Shown here one piece after another: positions 1 to 6,950 of a stretch of 26,595 nucleotides of DNA. A program made the position numbers and the translations under genes. A model generated the notes under the pieces. The model saw only the letters and a list, made by a program, of their open reading frames with translations, had not been told where the DNA came from and did no database searches. The DNA is from Clostridia bacterium. GTDB taxonomy: Bacteria; Bacillota_A; Clostridia; UMGS1883. Location: assembly GCA_017467965.1 (NCBI GenBank), contig JAFUJZ010000006.1, forward strand, positions 1 to 26,595, given 5' to 3'. Numbering within the stretch: position 1 is the stretch's first letter; each line of letters starts with the position of its first letter.

Positions 1-238
1 AAACTATTACTACTCCCCCTTTGGCGAGCTTTGGCAGGGCGAACGAGAAAGCGATACAAACCCCTTCCGCTACGCAGGTGAATATCTTGACAAAGAAACA
101 GGCAACATCTATCTCCGTGCACGTTACTATGACCCCTCTATTGGTCGCTTTATCTCCGTTGACCCCATAAAGGACGGCACAAACTGGTATGTGTATTGTA
201 GTAATAACCCGATTGCATTTGTGGACCCGAGCGGGTTG
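1..238 (+). repeat. RHS core tip, copy 1 of a direct repeat
   Basis: This stretch matches 1412-1649 with about ten differences in roughly 238 bases, several of them synonymous. Identity stops abruptly just after the VDPSGL/VDPTGL codons, where the two C-termini become unrelated. The left limit of the repeat cannot be seen because the window starts inside it. Confidence 0.95.
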
Positions 239-892
239 GTTGTTACTCAATGGGATCATGAGCATTGCTCTTATGACGAAATAAAACAATTAGAGGAAAA
301 CACTAAGCTTTGGGAAAATGGTTCTGCAGAAACCCGAAAGAAAGCAGCTGAATCAAGTAAATCAATACGAAAGAAATATTTGTCTATAGGTGATACTCTT
401 TTAGATAATGGATGTGTTGAAACAATATATACGGATACTTTACCTGTCAAAGTATGTGATGGTGCTGTACTTATTGCGACAGAAATACAATATAAAAAGA
501 CTTATACAGAGTCTGTGAATTACTTACAATTGTTGTATGTCGATGTTCATGTCAATTTATCTGATGGCTACAAGGTTAAGAGAATGTATGTTAACAATGG
601 TCAAACTGGAATACGAGGAGGAACTACGACGAAAAGTGCAGATATAAGAGCAACGAGCTACTATTTTGCACCCAATAATTGGGGAAGTGTAGTTGATGAC
701 AACGGAGCTGGTTTTACGATAGTAGGAACTTACATAAAATTAACTTTACAACGCGGCAAATCTACTACAGAAGTAGATATATATAATCAAGTATATAACA
801 AACAAGTACAACTCAATGATGAACATTATTGGCAAGAAGGCATTGATCCATTTGATATTTTAATTGAGGGATTACAACGAGGAGAGCGGTAA
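2..892 (+). CDS. RHS repeat-associated protein, C-terminal part (5' end outside window)
   Basis: The frame is open from base 2, so this is the tail of a longer protein entering from the left. Residues 1 to about 77 are the conserved RHS core tip, with YYYSPFGELW, RYAGEYLDKETGNIYLRARYYDP, IGRFIS and the closing NPIAFVDPSGL. RHS proteins form large secreted or surface shells whose variable C-terminus is released; here that variable part is about 220 residues after PSGL. It looks beta-rich and polar, and I see no recognisable nuclease, deaminase or ADP-ribosyltransferase motif, so a toxin role is only inferred from architecture. An internal ATG at 191 starts inside the core and is not a credible start. 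The variable part is visibly more AT-rich than the core. It is followed after 3 bases by a small gene, as in RHS effector/immunity pairs. Confidence 0.85.
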   Translation, partial: NYYYSPFGELWQGERESDTNPFRYAGEYLDKETGNIYLRARYYDPSIGRFISVDPIKDGTNWYVYCSNNPIAFVDPSGLVVTQWDHEHCSYDEIKQLEENTKLWENGSAETRKKAAESSKSIRKKYLSIGDTLLDNGCVETIYTDTLPVKVCDGAVLIATEIQYKKTYTESVNYLQLLYVDVHVNLSDGYKVKRMYVNNGQTGIRGGTTTKSADIRATSYYFAPNNWGSVVDDNGAGFTIVGTYIKLTLQRGKSTTEVDIYNQVYNKQVQLNDEHYWQEGIDPFDILIEGLQRGER

Positions 893-895
893 AAT

Positions 896-1252
896 ATGCG
901 TAATAATATTATAAAAGTAATAATATCTATAACAATGGTTTTTATAATATTGCTATCATTAATGTTGGTAAAATGCAACAACACATCACATATGAGTGCC
1001 GAACAAGCTAGAGCAAATGTTTTTTCTCAGGCTCAAATAGACATGGGTGAAGATTGCATGATAGTTTTTGAAAAATACAATAGCCAAAATGATATGTATT
1101 GGATTGGTTGCATAAATGCAGAAAACACACATGCAATAATGTATACGGCTAGTTATAATGAAAACTCTAATATGTGGATAGTTAATATTTTTTCTACACG
1201 GGAGGGCTCTAATGCTCAAAGTTTATTTTCAGCAAGTCATTCAATGGGATGA
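896..1252 (+). CDS. Small membrane-anchored protein, putative partner (immunity-like) of the upstream RHS C-terminus
   Basis: The product is 118 aa with an N-terminal hydrophobic segment at about residues 8-26, then a soluble domain of about 90 residues. ATG 896 lies 3 bases after the RHS stop, and its GAGGAG ribosome binding site (about 878-883) is inside the RHS coding end, so translation is probably coupled. The position immediately behind a variable RHS tip is where immunity genes normally sit. The soluble part (MSAEQARANVFSQAQ..., then beta-like segments with MYWIGCIN and MWIVNIFS) matches no family I know. A cysteine follows the hydrophobic stretch but is preceded by VK, which does not fit a good lipobox, so a plain signal anchor is more likely. 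Function is inference from position only. Confidence 0.7.
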   Translation: MRNNIIKVIISITMVFIILLSLMLVKCNNTSHMSAEQARANVFSQAQIDMGEDCMIVFEKYNSQNDMYWIGCINAENTHAIMYTASYNENSNMWIVNIFSTREGSNAQSLFSASHSMG

Positions 1253-1261
1253 CAGGTGGGT

Positions 1262-1368
1262 GAACAGTTTGGGGACGGGAACAGTTTGGGGACGTGTCAC
1301 TTTTTGTGCAATTCTTATTTGACAATAGTTATTTTCCCATGATACAATCACGTCCCCAATTTGTTCCC
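1262..1368. repeat. GGGGACG element: tandem repeat plus long inverted repeat
   Basis: The 16-base unit GAACAGTTTGGGGACG occurs twice in tandem (1262-1277 and 1279-1294). The second copy forms the left arm (1277-1296) of an inverted repeat whose right arm is 1349-1368, pairing at 18 of 20 positions around a 52-base AT-rich centre. It fills most of the gap between the two RHS modules. From memory, GGGGAC-type palindromes occur near Y1 (RAYT/IS200-like) transposases in Clostridia; no transposase is present here, so it would be a non-autonomous or REP-like element. Confidence 0.75.
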
Positions 1369-1406
1369 TATCAGACCTCAATCGCATCAGCACAGACTAC
1401 CCCATA

Positions 1407-2273
1407 GTGCAAAACTATTACTACTCCCCCTTTGGCGAGCTTTGGCAGGGCGAACGAGAAAGCGATACAAGCCCCTTCCGCTACGCAGGTGAATATCTTG
1501 ACAAAGAAACAGGCAACATCTATCTCCGTGCACGTTACTATGACCCAAGTATTGGTCGCTTTATCTCCGAAGACCCCATAAAGGACGGCACAAACTGGTA
1601 TGTTTATTGTAGTAATAACCCCATTGCATTTGTGGATCCGACGGGGTTGCGTGATGAAAGTTTGGAAGTCTTAGTAGAAACTTGCGGTGGTACAGTCACC
1701 TACAATGAAACCTATACATATATAAAAATTACCGTAGGAGATAAAGTTATCACGTATGAAACACGTCTTGATGAGTACTATTTAAAAAACGGAGAGGTTT
1801 ATGTAGATGGTGCTGATTTTGCCGCTAAGTTAGGAGCTACTTATACAGAATTAAACACTGATGCATACGAAGGATTTGAACTCTATTATGAATGTGATGA
1901 TTATTATTCAGAAGGAACAAGCATAGTTATTAAAGAAAATGTCAGTGGGCAACAATATGCAACTAAGCGCAATGACCAACAGAATCACGAAGCAGATATG
2001 ATAATTTTAGGCATTGATATGGCATTAACCTTATTGTCAAGGGGCGGTAGTAAAGTTGTGCAAGGAGCAATTGTAGGAAATGACATAATTTCAGGAATAA
2101 GTGTCTTAGTTGACTGTGATTTTTCTGATCAATTAAGAATTGGAGAAAGGGTTACAACAACATATGTTACTAATTGTTCATCATCTACCTATCAAGCTTA
2201 TTCGTTCGAAAAAACGACTATTCGCGATGAAAATGGTAAAATAAGGACAAATAGAAAACAACTATATCAATAA
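1407..2273 (+). CDS. Orphan RHS C-terminal module (core tip plus a different variable tail)
   Basis: This frame encodes about 80 residues of RHS core tip nearly identical to the one at the left edge, then about 208 unrelated residues. It is cut off from any RHS body: the frame is closed by TAG at 1326-1328 and has no ATG before the core. The only start nearby is GTG 1407, with no ribosome binding site. It is best read as an orphan or silent tip displaced by recombination. The tail begins with a segment (roughly residues 84-150, ITVGDKVITYETR ... LKNGEVYVDGADFAAKLGATY) that resembles, by eye, the copper-amine-oxidase N-terminal stalk domain common on clostridial surface proteins. A hydrophobic stretch (MIILGIDMALTLL) follows. 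No toxin catalytic motif is recognised. It may be expressed only after recombination onto the intact RHS gene. Confidence 0.7.
   Translation: MQNYYYSPFGELWQGERESDTSPFRYAGEYLDKETGNIYLRARYYDPSIGRFISEDPIKDGTNWYVYCSNNPIAFVDPTGLRDESLEVLVETCGGTVTYNETYTYIKITVGDKVITYETRLDEYYLKNGEVYVDGADFAAKLGATYTELNTDAYEGFELYYECDDYYSEGTSIVIKENVSGQQYATKRNDQQNHEADMIILGIDMALTLLSRGGSKVVQGAIVGNDIISGISVLVDCDFSDQLRIGERVTTTYVTNCSSSTYQAYSFEKTTIRDENGKIRTNRKQLYQ
1412..1649 (+). repeat. RHS core tip, copy 2 of a direct repeat
   Basis: Partner of 1-238, in the same orientation and about 1.4 kb downstream. Recombination between the two copies would delete the first C-terminus and its partner gene and join the orphan tail to the RHS body. 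Confidence 0.95.
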
Positions 2274-2289
2274 TTCAAGAGGTGTATTC

Positions 2290-2544
2290 ATGAACACATA
2301 TTTGCAATATCTAATATTTTTCGCAGCAATCTTGATTGGTATAATCCTTGGATGTTTTGTTGTGAAGTTTGTTAAAACAAACGAAAGACTTGCACTGATT
2401 CTTATTATTATGTTTTTAGTATATTGTTTAATAAGTTCTCTCCTTTTTAATTATGTGGATAATTATCGGTTCTGGCAGCGCTCAATACTAATATGTGAAA
2501 TTTCTATGCTTACTATTATCGGAGTTCTACCAAATAAAAAATAG
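2290..2544 (+). CDS. Small three-helix membrane protein behind the orphan RHS tail
   Basis: The product is 84 aa with hydrophobic segments at about residues 6-27, 34-54 and 64-80, separated by short charged turns (KFVKTNER, NYRFWQRS). The start ATG 2290 follows AAGAGGTG at good spacing, 16 bases after the preceding stop. No family is recognised. It occupies the same place relative to the orphan tail that the 118-aa protein occupies relative to the first tail, so a membrane immunity or accessory role is possible but is inferred only from position. Confidence 0.65.
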   Translation: MNTYLQYLIFFAAILIGIILGCFVVKFVKTNERLALILIIMFLVYCLISSLLFNYVDNYRFWQRSILICEISMLTIIGVLPNKK

Positions 2545-2552
2545 GGCCGTTA

Positions 2553-2575
2553 GGGGACGTACAATTTTTGGCATC
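2553..2575. repeat. Degenerate GGGGACG half-element
   Basis: GGGGACGT at 2553-2560, followed by ACAATTTTTGGCAT, resembles one side of the 1262-1368 element (GGGGACGT, then a TTTTTG run and TGCA). No matching inverted arm was found downstream. It ends the second RHS module just as the complete element ends the first. Confidence 0.5.
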
Positions 2576-2663
2576 TTTTCTTCAATTAACACAGTTTATT
2601 GAAGATTCGTGTATATCCCTATATGTCTCTAATCCCTTTCTCTTCCCCATGTTTTTCTTCACT

Positions 2664-2693
2664 AAAAAGGACATCCTTTCGGATGTCCTTTTT
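2664..2693. terminator. Bidirectional Rho-independent terminator
   Basis: A perfect 13-base stem (AAAAAGGACATCC, 2664-2676, with 2681-2693) with a TTTC loop. It has T-runs in both directions, about 11 bases after the hydA stop on the minus strand, and also faces the RHS island on the plus strand. It separates the accessory island from the redox block. Confidence 0.9.
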
Positions 2694-2704
2694 GGTTTTA
2701 ATTC

Positions 2705-4447
2705 TTAGTCTTCGTATCTGGGACGAGCATGATAATGAGTATGCAATAACTCGTGGCTCTTATGTCCGCAGGGTTCACCAAGGAACTCATCATAAAGCAT
2801 TTTGATATAGGGGTTTTCGTGACTCTTACGAAGAGGAAGGCTCGCATCTTCGTCGTAGATAGCCTTTGCACGGATAGAAGCAATGTCCTTATCCATTCTG
2901 TCACGGCTTGATACAATGGGCTGACCGCCGCCTGTAATACAACCGTTGGGACATGCCATGATTTCGATAAAGTCAACCTCAACCTCGCCTGCCTTGATAG
3001 AATCAAGAAGCTTTCTTGCATTGCCCAAACCGTGAGCAATAGCTGCTCTTACAGTGATATCGCCTGCAGGAACATTAGCAAACTTAATGCCGTCAAAGCC
3101 ACGAACAGCTTCAAATTCAACCTTTTCAATGCTCTTTCCGGAGAGTACTTCGGCAACTGTTCTGAGTGCCGCTTCCATAACACCGCCTGTTACACCAAAG
3201 ATAACAGCCGCACCTGTAGCCGCATCACCAAAGGGAGTGTCAAACACTTCGTCGGGTAATTTAGCATACTGAATACCTGCTGTACGAATCATCTTCGCAA
3301 GCTCTCTAGTTGTGATAACTGCATCAACGTCGGGATAGCCTGTAGCGGAGAGCTCTTCACGAGAGCTTTCAAACTTTTTAGCTGTACAGGGCATTACGGA
3401 TACAACATAGATATCTTCGGGTCTGATACCTGCCTTTTCGGCGTAATAGCTCTTAATGATAGCACCAAACATTTCGTGAGGAGACTTACAAGAGCTGAGA
3501 TTATCAAGGAAGTCGGGATAGTTATGTTCACAGAACTTAACCCAGCCGGGAGAACAAGATGTAATCATGGGAAGTGTGCCGCCGTTCTTAATTCTGTTAA
3601 GAAGCTCAGTACCCTCTTCCATGATTGTAAGGTCAGCACCGTAGTTTGTGTCGAAAACCTTGTCGAAGCCAAGGCGACGGAGTGCTGCAACCATTTTGCC
3701 TGTTGTAGCAACGCCTTCGATGCCGAATTCTTCCCCTAACGCTGCACGAACAGCTGGAGCTGTCTGTACAACAACGTGCTTGTCAGATGCAAGTGCATCC
3801 CAAACAGCCTTTGTAGAATCCTTTTCTGTAAGTGCACCAACGGGACAGGCAGCGATACACTGACCGCAGTTTACGCAGTCAACTTCACTGATGCTCTTGT
3901 CAAATGCACATGCAATCTGAGTTGTGAAACCTCTGCCAACAGCACTAATTGCACCAACTGTCTGCACATCGCGGCAAACGTTTACGCATCTGCGGCAAAG
4001 AATACATTTGTTGTTATCACGAACAATAGAGGGAGAAAGCTCGTCAAGCTCATACTGACATCTTTCACCTTCGTAGGGAATATCTGTAACGCCCAAATCG
4101 TCACAAAGTGCCTGAAGTTCACAGTTGCGGTTTCTTACGCATGTGAGACACTTTCTGTCGTGGTTGCTAAGAAGAAGCTCCAAAACAGCTTTTCTTGCAT
4201 CTCTTACCTTGGGTGTGTTTGTATATACTTCAATACCTTCAGCTACAGGGTATACGCAGGCAGCCTGCAACGCTCTGCCGCCCTTTAATTCAACAAGACA
4301 CATTCTGCAGGAGCCTGTCTTGCTCAAATCCTTAAGATAGCAAAGTGTGGGGATTTCAATCCCTGCCTGTCTTGCAGCTTCAAGGACTGTTGTACCGGCA
4401 GGCACGCTTACGTCCTGACCGTTAATTTTTAAATTAATCATATCCAT
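2705..4447 (-). CDS. hydA: [FeFe] hydrogenase catalytic subunit (HydA/HndD type, group A)
   Basis: Catalyses reversible H2 formation as the catalytic subunit of a trimeric, probably electron-bifurcating, cytoplasmic hydrogenase. The 580-aa order is: N-terminal [2Fe-2S] ferredoxin domain (Cys36, 47, 50, 64); His-Cys3 [4Fe-4S] segment (His96, Cys100, 103, 109); two [4Fe-4S] motifs (148-158 CILCRRCVNVC and 191-201 CVNCGQCIAAC); the H-cluster domain; and a C-terminal small-subunit-like tail. H-cluster motifs are L1 TSCSPGW (296-302), L2 MPCTAKKFE (352-360) and L3 EIMACPNGCITGGGQP. Serine replaces the second cysteine of the canonical TSCCPxW, discussed under findings. The gene is last in hydCBA, with 22 bases between the hydB stop and its ATG, an AAAGGAG ribosome binding site and a strong terminator behind it. 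Maturases HydEFG are not in the window. Confidence 0.96.
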   Translation of the reverse strand: MDMINLKINGQDVSVPAGTTVLEAARQAGIEIPTLCYLKDLSKTGSCRMCLVELKGGRALQAACVYPVAEGIEVYTNTPKVRDARKAVLELLLSNHDRKCLTCVRNRNCELQALCDDLGVTDIPYEGERCQYELDELSPSIVRDNNKCILCRRCVNVCRDVQTVGAISAVGRGFTTQIACAFDKSISEVDCVNCGQCIAACPVGALTEKDSTKAVWDALASDKHVVVQTAPAVRAALGEEFGIEGVATTGKMVAALRRLGFDKVFDTNYGADLTIMEEGTELLNRIKNGGTLPMITSCSPGWVKFCEHNYPDFLDNLSSCKSPHEMFGAIIKSYYAEKAGIRPEDIYVVSVMPCTAKKFESSREELSATGYPDVDAVITTRELAKMIRTAGIQYAKLPDEVFDTPFGDAATGAAVIFGVTGGVMEAALRTVAEVLSGKSIEKVEFEAVRGFDGIKFANVPAGDITVRAAIAHGLGNARKLLDSIKAGEVEVDFIEIMACPNGCITGGGQPIVSSRDRMDKDIASIRAKAIYDEDASLPLRKSHENPYIKMLYDEFLGEPCGHKSHELLHTHYHARPRYED

Positions 4448-4469
4448 TTATCATACAGCTCCTTTCCTA

Positions 4470-6341
4470 TTAACCTTTAACAATTGCATCGAATCTACAA
4501 GTTTCCATGCAGACACCGCACTTAACGCACTTGTTTGTATCGATAACAAAGGGCTTTTTAATTTCGCCACTGATTGCACCAACAGGACACTTACGTGAAC
4601 ATGCGGAACAACCCTTACATTTTTCAGCTACGATAGAGTAGCTTGTGAGTGCCTTACATACGCCTGCAGGACACTTCTTATCAACAACGTGAGCAATATA
4701 TTCGTCACGGAAATACTTGAGTGTAGAAAGCACAGGGTTTGGTGCCGTCTGACCAAGACCGCAAAGAGATGCGCTCTTAATCTGATAGCAAAGTGCTTCG
4801 AGCTTGTCGATATCTTCCAATGTGCCCTGACCCTTTGTTATCTTAGTTAAGATTTCAAGAAGTCTCTTCGTACCTACACGGCAGGGTGTACACTTACCGC
4901 AGGATTCGTCAACAGTAAATTCAAGGAAGAACTTTGCAATGTCAACCATACAGTTGTCTTCGTCCATAACGATAAGACCGCCCGAGCCCATCATAGAGCC
5001 GATAGCCATTAATGAATCGTAATCAATAGGTGTATCGATAAGTTCAGCAGGGATACATCCGCCGGAGGGACCGCCTGTCTGAGCTGCCTTAAACTTCTTA
5101 CCATTGGGAATACCGCCGCCGATTTCTTCGATGATTTCGCGGAGAGTTGTACCCATGGGAACTTCAACAAGACCTGTATTATTAATCTTACCGCCGAGAG
5201 CGAATACCTTAGTACCCTTGCTCTTTTCAGTACCCATGCTCTGGAACCATTCTGCACCGTTAAGTATAATCTTGGGAACGTTTGCGTATGTTTCAACGTT
5301 ATTGAGTACTGTAGGTCTGCCAAAGAGGCCCTTTACTGCAGGGAACGGAGGACGAGGACGAGGTTCACCACGGTGACCGTCGATACTTGTCATCAATGCG
5401 GTTTCTTCACCGCACACGAAAGCACCTGCGCCAAGACGTACTTCAACATTGAAGTTAAATCCTGTACCAAAAATATCCTTACCAAGTAAGCCATATTCAT
5501 TAGCCTGGTCAATTGCAATCTGCAATCTCTTAACAGCGATAGGATATTCAGCACGGATATAGATATAACCCTGGTCAGCGCCGATAGCATAGCCTGCGAT
5601 AGCCATAGCTTCGAGCACTGTATGGGGGTCACTTTCAAGAATACTTCTGTCCATGAAAGCACCCGGGTCACCTTCGTCGGCATTACAGCATACGTATTTC
5701 TGACCTTCGATGTTACGAGGAACCAAGCTCCACTTCACACCTGTGGGGAAACCGCCGCCGCCACGGCCACGAAGACCGGACGCCTTAATCTCATTGATAA
5801 CGTCATCGGGAGTCATTGTTGTGAGCGCCTTACCAAGTGCCTGGTAAGCATCCATACCGATAGCTTCTTCAATATGCTCGGGGCTGATAACACCGCCGTT
5901 ATGAAGCGCAATTCTGTGCTGCTTTTTATAGAAGTTTGTTTCATTAAGGCTCTTTAATGTATCACCGTCAAGTGTTTCGGGATAAACAAGCTCCTTTACA
6001 ACCTCACCCTTTACAAGGTGACTTGAAACAATCTTTTCAACGTCTTCAACCTGCACACGGCTATAGAAAGTACCCTCGGGATACACAATAACAATGGGAC
6101 CGAGCGCACAAAGACCAAAGCAGCCTGTCTTAACCATCTGCACCTGATCTTTTACGCCATACTTTTCAAGCTGTGCGTCAAATTCCTTAAGGAGTGTTTC
6201 ACTACCTGAGGATGTACAACCTGTACCGCCGCAGACAAGCACATCATACTTAACGCCTGCGTCGCCTTCTTCATTAAGACGCATAGCAAGAGTAGGTCTT
6301 ATTTTATCACGTAATGCTTTAAGTTCATCTAATGTTCTCAT
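4470..6341 (-). CDS. hydB: NADH-binding flavoprotein subunit of the trimeric hydrogenase (HydB/HndC, NuoF-like)
   Basis: This subunit oxidises or reduces NAD(P)H through FMN and passes electrons to HydA and ferredoxin. The 623 aa contain an N-terminal thioredoxin-like [2Fe-2S] domain (Cys37, 42, 74, 78). A NuoF core follows, with the glycine-rich GRGGGGFPTG and the CNADEGDPGAF segment. Then come an SLBB-type region, a [4Fe-4S] motif ESCGKCTPCRVGTKR, and a C-terminal two-cluster ferredoxin (CKGCSACSRKCP and CVKCGVCMETCR). The length and the extra N- and C-terminal cluster domains are what separate HydB/HndC from plain NuoF. The start ATG 6341 lies 3 bases after the hydC stop, and its GGAGGTG ribosome binding site is inside the last hydC codons, so the two are translationally coupled. 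Confidence 0.95.
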   Translation of the reverse strand: MRTLDELKALRDKIRPTLAMRLNEEGDAGVKYDVLVCGGTGCTSSGSETLLKEFDAQLEKYGVKDQVQMVKTGCFGLCALGPIVIVYPEGTFYSRVQVEDVEKIVSSHLVKGEVVKELVYPETLDGDTLKSLNETNFYKKQHRIALHNGGVISPEHIEEAIGMDAYQALGKALTTMTPDDVINEIKASGLRGRGGGGFPTGVKWSLVPRNIEGQKYVCCNADEGDPGAFMDRSILESDPHTVLEAMAIAGYAIGADQGYIYIRAEYPIAVKRLQIAIDQANEYGLLGKDIFGTGFNFNVEVRLGAGAFVCGEETALMTSIDGHRGEPRPRPPFPAVKGLFGRPTVLNNVETYANVPKIILNGAEWFQSMGTEKSKGTKVFALGGKINNTGLVEVPMGTTLREIIEEIGGGIPNGKKFKAAQTGGPSGGCIPAELIDTPIDYDSLMAIGSMMGSGGLIVMDEDNCMVDIAKFFLEFTVDESCGKCTPCRVGTKRLLEILTKITKGQGTLEDIDKLEALCYQIKSASLCGLGQTAPNPVLSTLKYFRDEYIAHVVDKKCPAGVCKALTSYSIVAEKCKGCSACSRKCPVGAISGEIKKPFVIDTNKCVKCGVCMETCRFDAIVKG

Positions 6342-6344
6342 GCC

Positions 6345-6842
6345 TTACACCTCCATATACTTGTCAAGAATTCCCTGAACATCGTCAACAGTAAGTCTGC
6401 CGTAAACGTCATCGTTTACTGTAACAACCGGTGCAAGACCGCACGCGCCTACACATCTTGTAGCGCCGAGAGAGAACTTACCGTCGGGAGTGCATTCACC
6501 AACATCAATGCCCAAAATTTCTTTAAATTTTTCAAGGATATCACCGCTACCCTTTACATAGCACGCTGTACCAAGACAGACGCCGATTTCGTACTTGCCC
6601 TTGGGATTAAGAGAGAACTGTGCGTAGAAAGTAACTACGCCGTAAACCTCTGCCAAGGATACGCCCAAGCCTTCAGCAATAATAGACTGAACCTCAATGG
6701 GCAAATAGCCATAAACAGCCTGAGCTTCGTGGAGTACGGGAATAAGTGCGCCCTGCATATCCTTATGCGCCGCAATTATCTCCCTGAGCTTTGCCTCCTG
6801 CTCGGGTGTTCCGTTAAACGGAATGGTTGATTTTTTACTCAT
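6345..6842 (-). CDS. hydC: [2Fe-2S] thioredoxin-like subunit of the trimeric hydrogenase (HydC/HndA, NuoE-like)
   Basis: The 165-aa NuoE-family protein has a helical N-terminus (LHEAQAVYGYLP is characteristic) and a thioredoxin-like fold carrying one [2Fe-2S] cluster. Ligands are Cys89, Cys94 (CLGTACYVKG), Cys130 and Cys134 (CVGACGLAP). In the holoenzyme it relays electrons next to HydB. Its length matches the family. ATG 6842 is preceded by AGGAGGT at ideal spacing. It is the first gene of the hydCBA operon; the order NuoE-, NuoF-, then HydA-like is the usual one for group A3 trimeric hydrogenases. Confidence 0.95.
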   Translation of the reverse strand: MSKKSTIPFNGTPEQEAKLREIIAAHKDMQGALIPVLHEAQAVYGYLPIEVQSIIAEGLGVSLAEVYGVVTFYAQFSLNPKGKYEIGVCLGTACYVKGSGDILEKFKEILGIDVGECTPDGKFSLGATRCVGACGLAPVVTVNDDVYGRLTVDDVQGILDKYMEV

Positions 6843-6894
6843 CTTCTTACCTCCTGTTAATTCTCTTTTTCACGAGACATAATCACATAGGCTA

Positions 6895-6923
6895 ATTATA
6901 CAAAAAAATACACAAAAAATCAA
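6895..6923 (-). promoter_or_regulatory. Predicted sigma-A promoter of hydCBA, overlapping the upstream terminator
   Basis: On the minus strand, TTGATT (6918-6923), 17 bases, then TATAAT (6895-6900), about 50 bases before the hydC start. The -35 box covers part of the loop and stem of the terminator at 6905-6940. Confidence 0.7.
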
Positions 6924-6940
6924 GGTTTTTTGTGTATTTT
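6905..6940 (-). terminator. AT-rich terminator of the GH2 gene
   Basis: A perfect 15-base inverted repeat (AAAATACACAAAAAA, 6905-6919, with 6926-6940) and a 6-base loop, about 10 bases beyond the GH2 stop codon. The downstream arm ends in a T-run on the minus strand. The stem is AT-rich, so it may be leaky. Confidence 0.65.
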
Positions 6941-6950
6941 GAATTATTTA

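Noticed and set aside
896..1252. Lipoprotein call for the 118-aa protein
   Set aside because: The cysteine after the hydrophobic segment is preceded by Val-Lys, which does not match the small-residue requirement of a lipobox.
1253..1406. Riboswitch or small RNA in the RHS spacer
   Set aside because: The pairing is explained by the GGGGACG inverted repeat. No promoter, T-run or known aptamer features are visible.
2599..2805. Plus-strand open frame of 68 codons across the RHS/hydA border
   Set aside because: It runs through the bidirectional terminator and into antisense hydA; no ribosome binding site.
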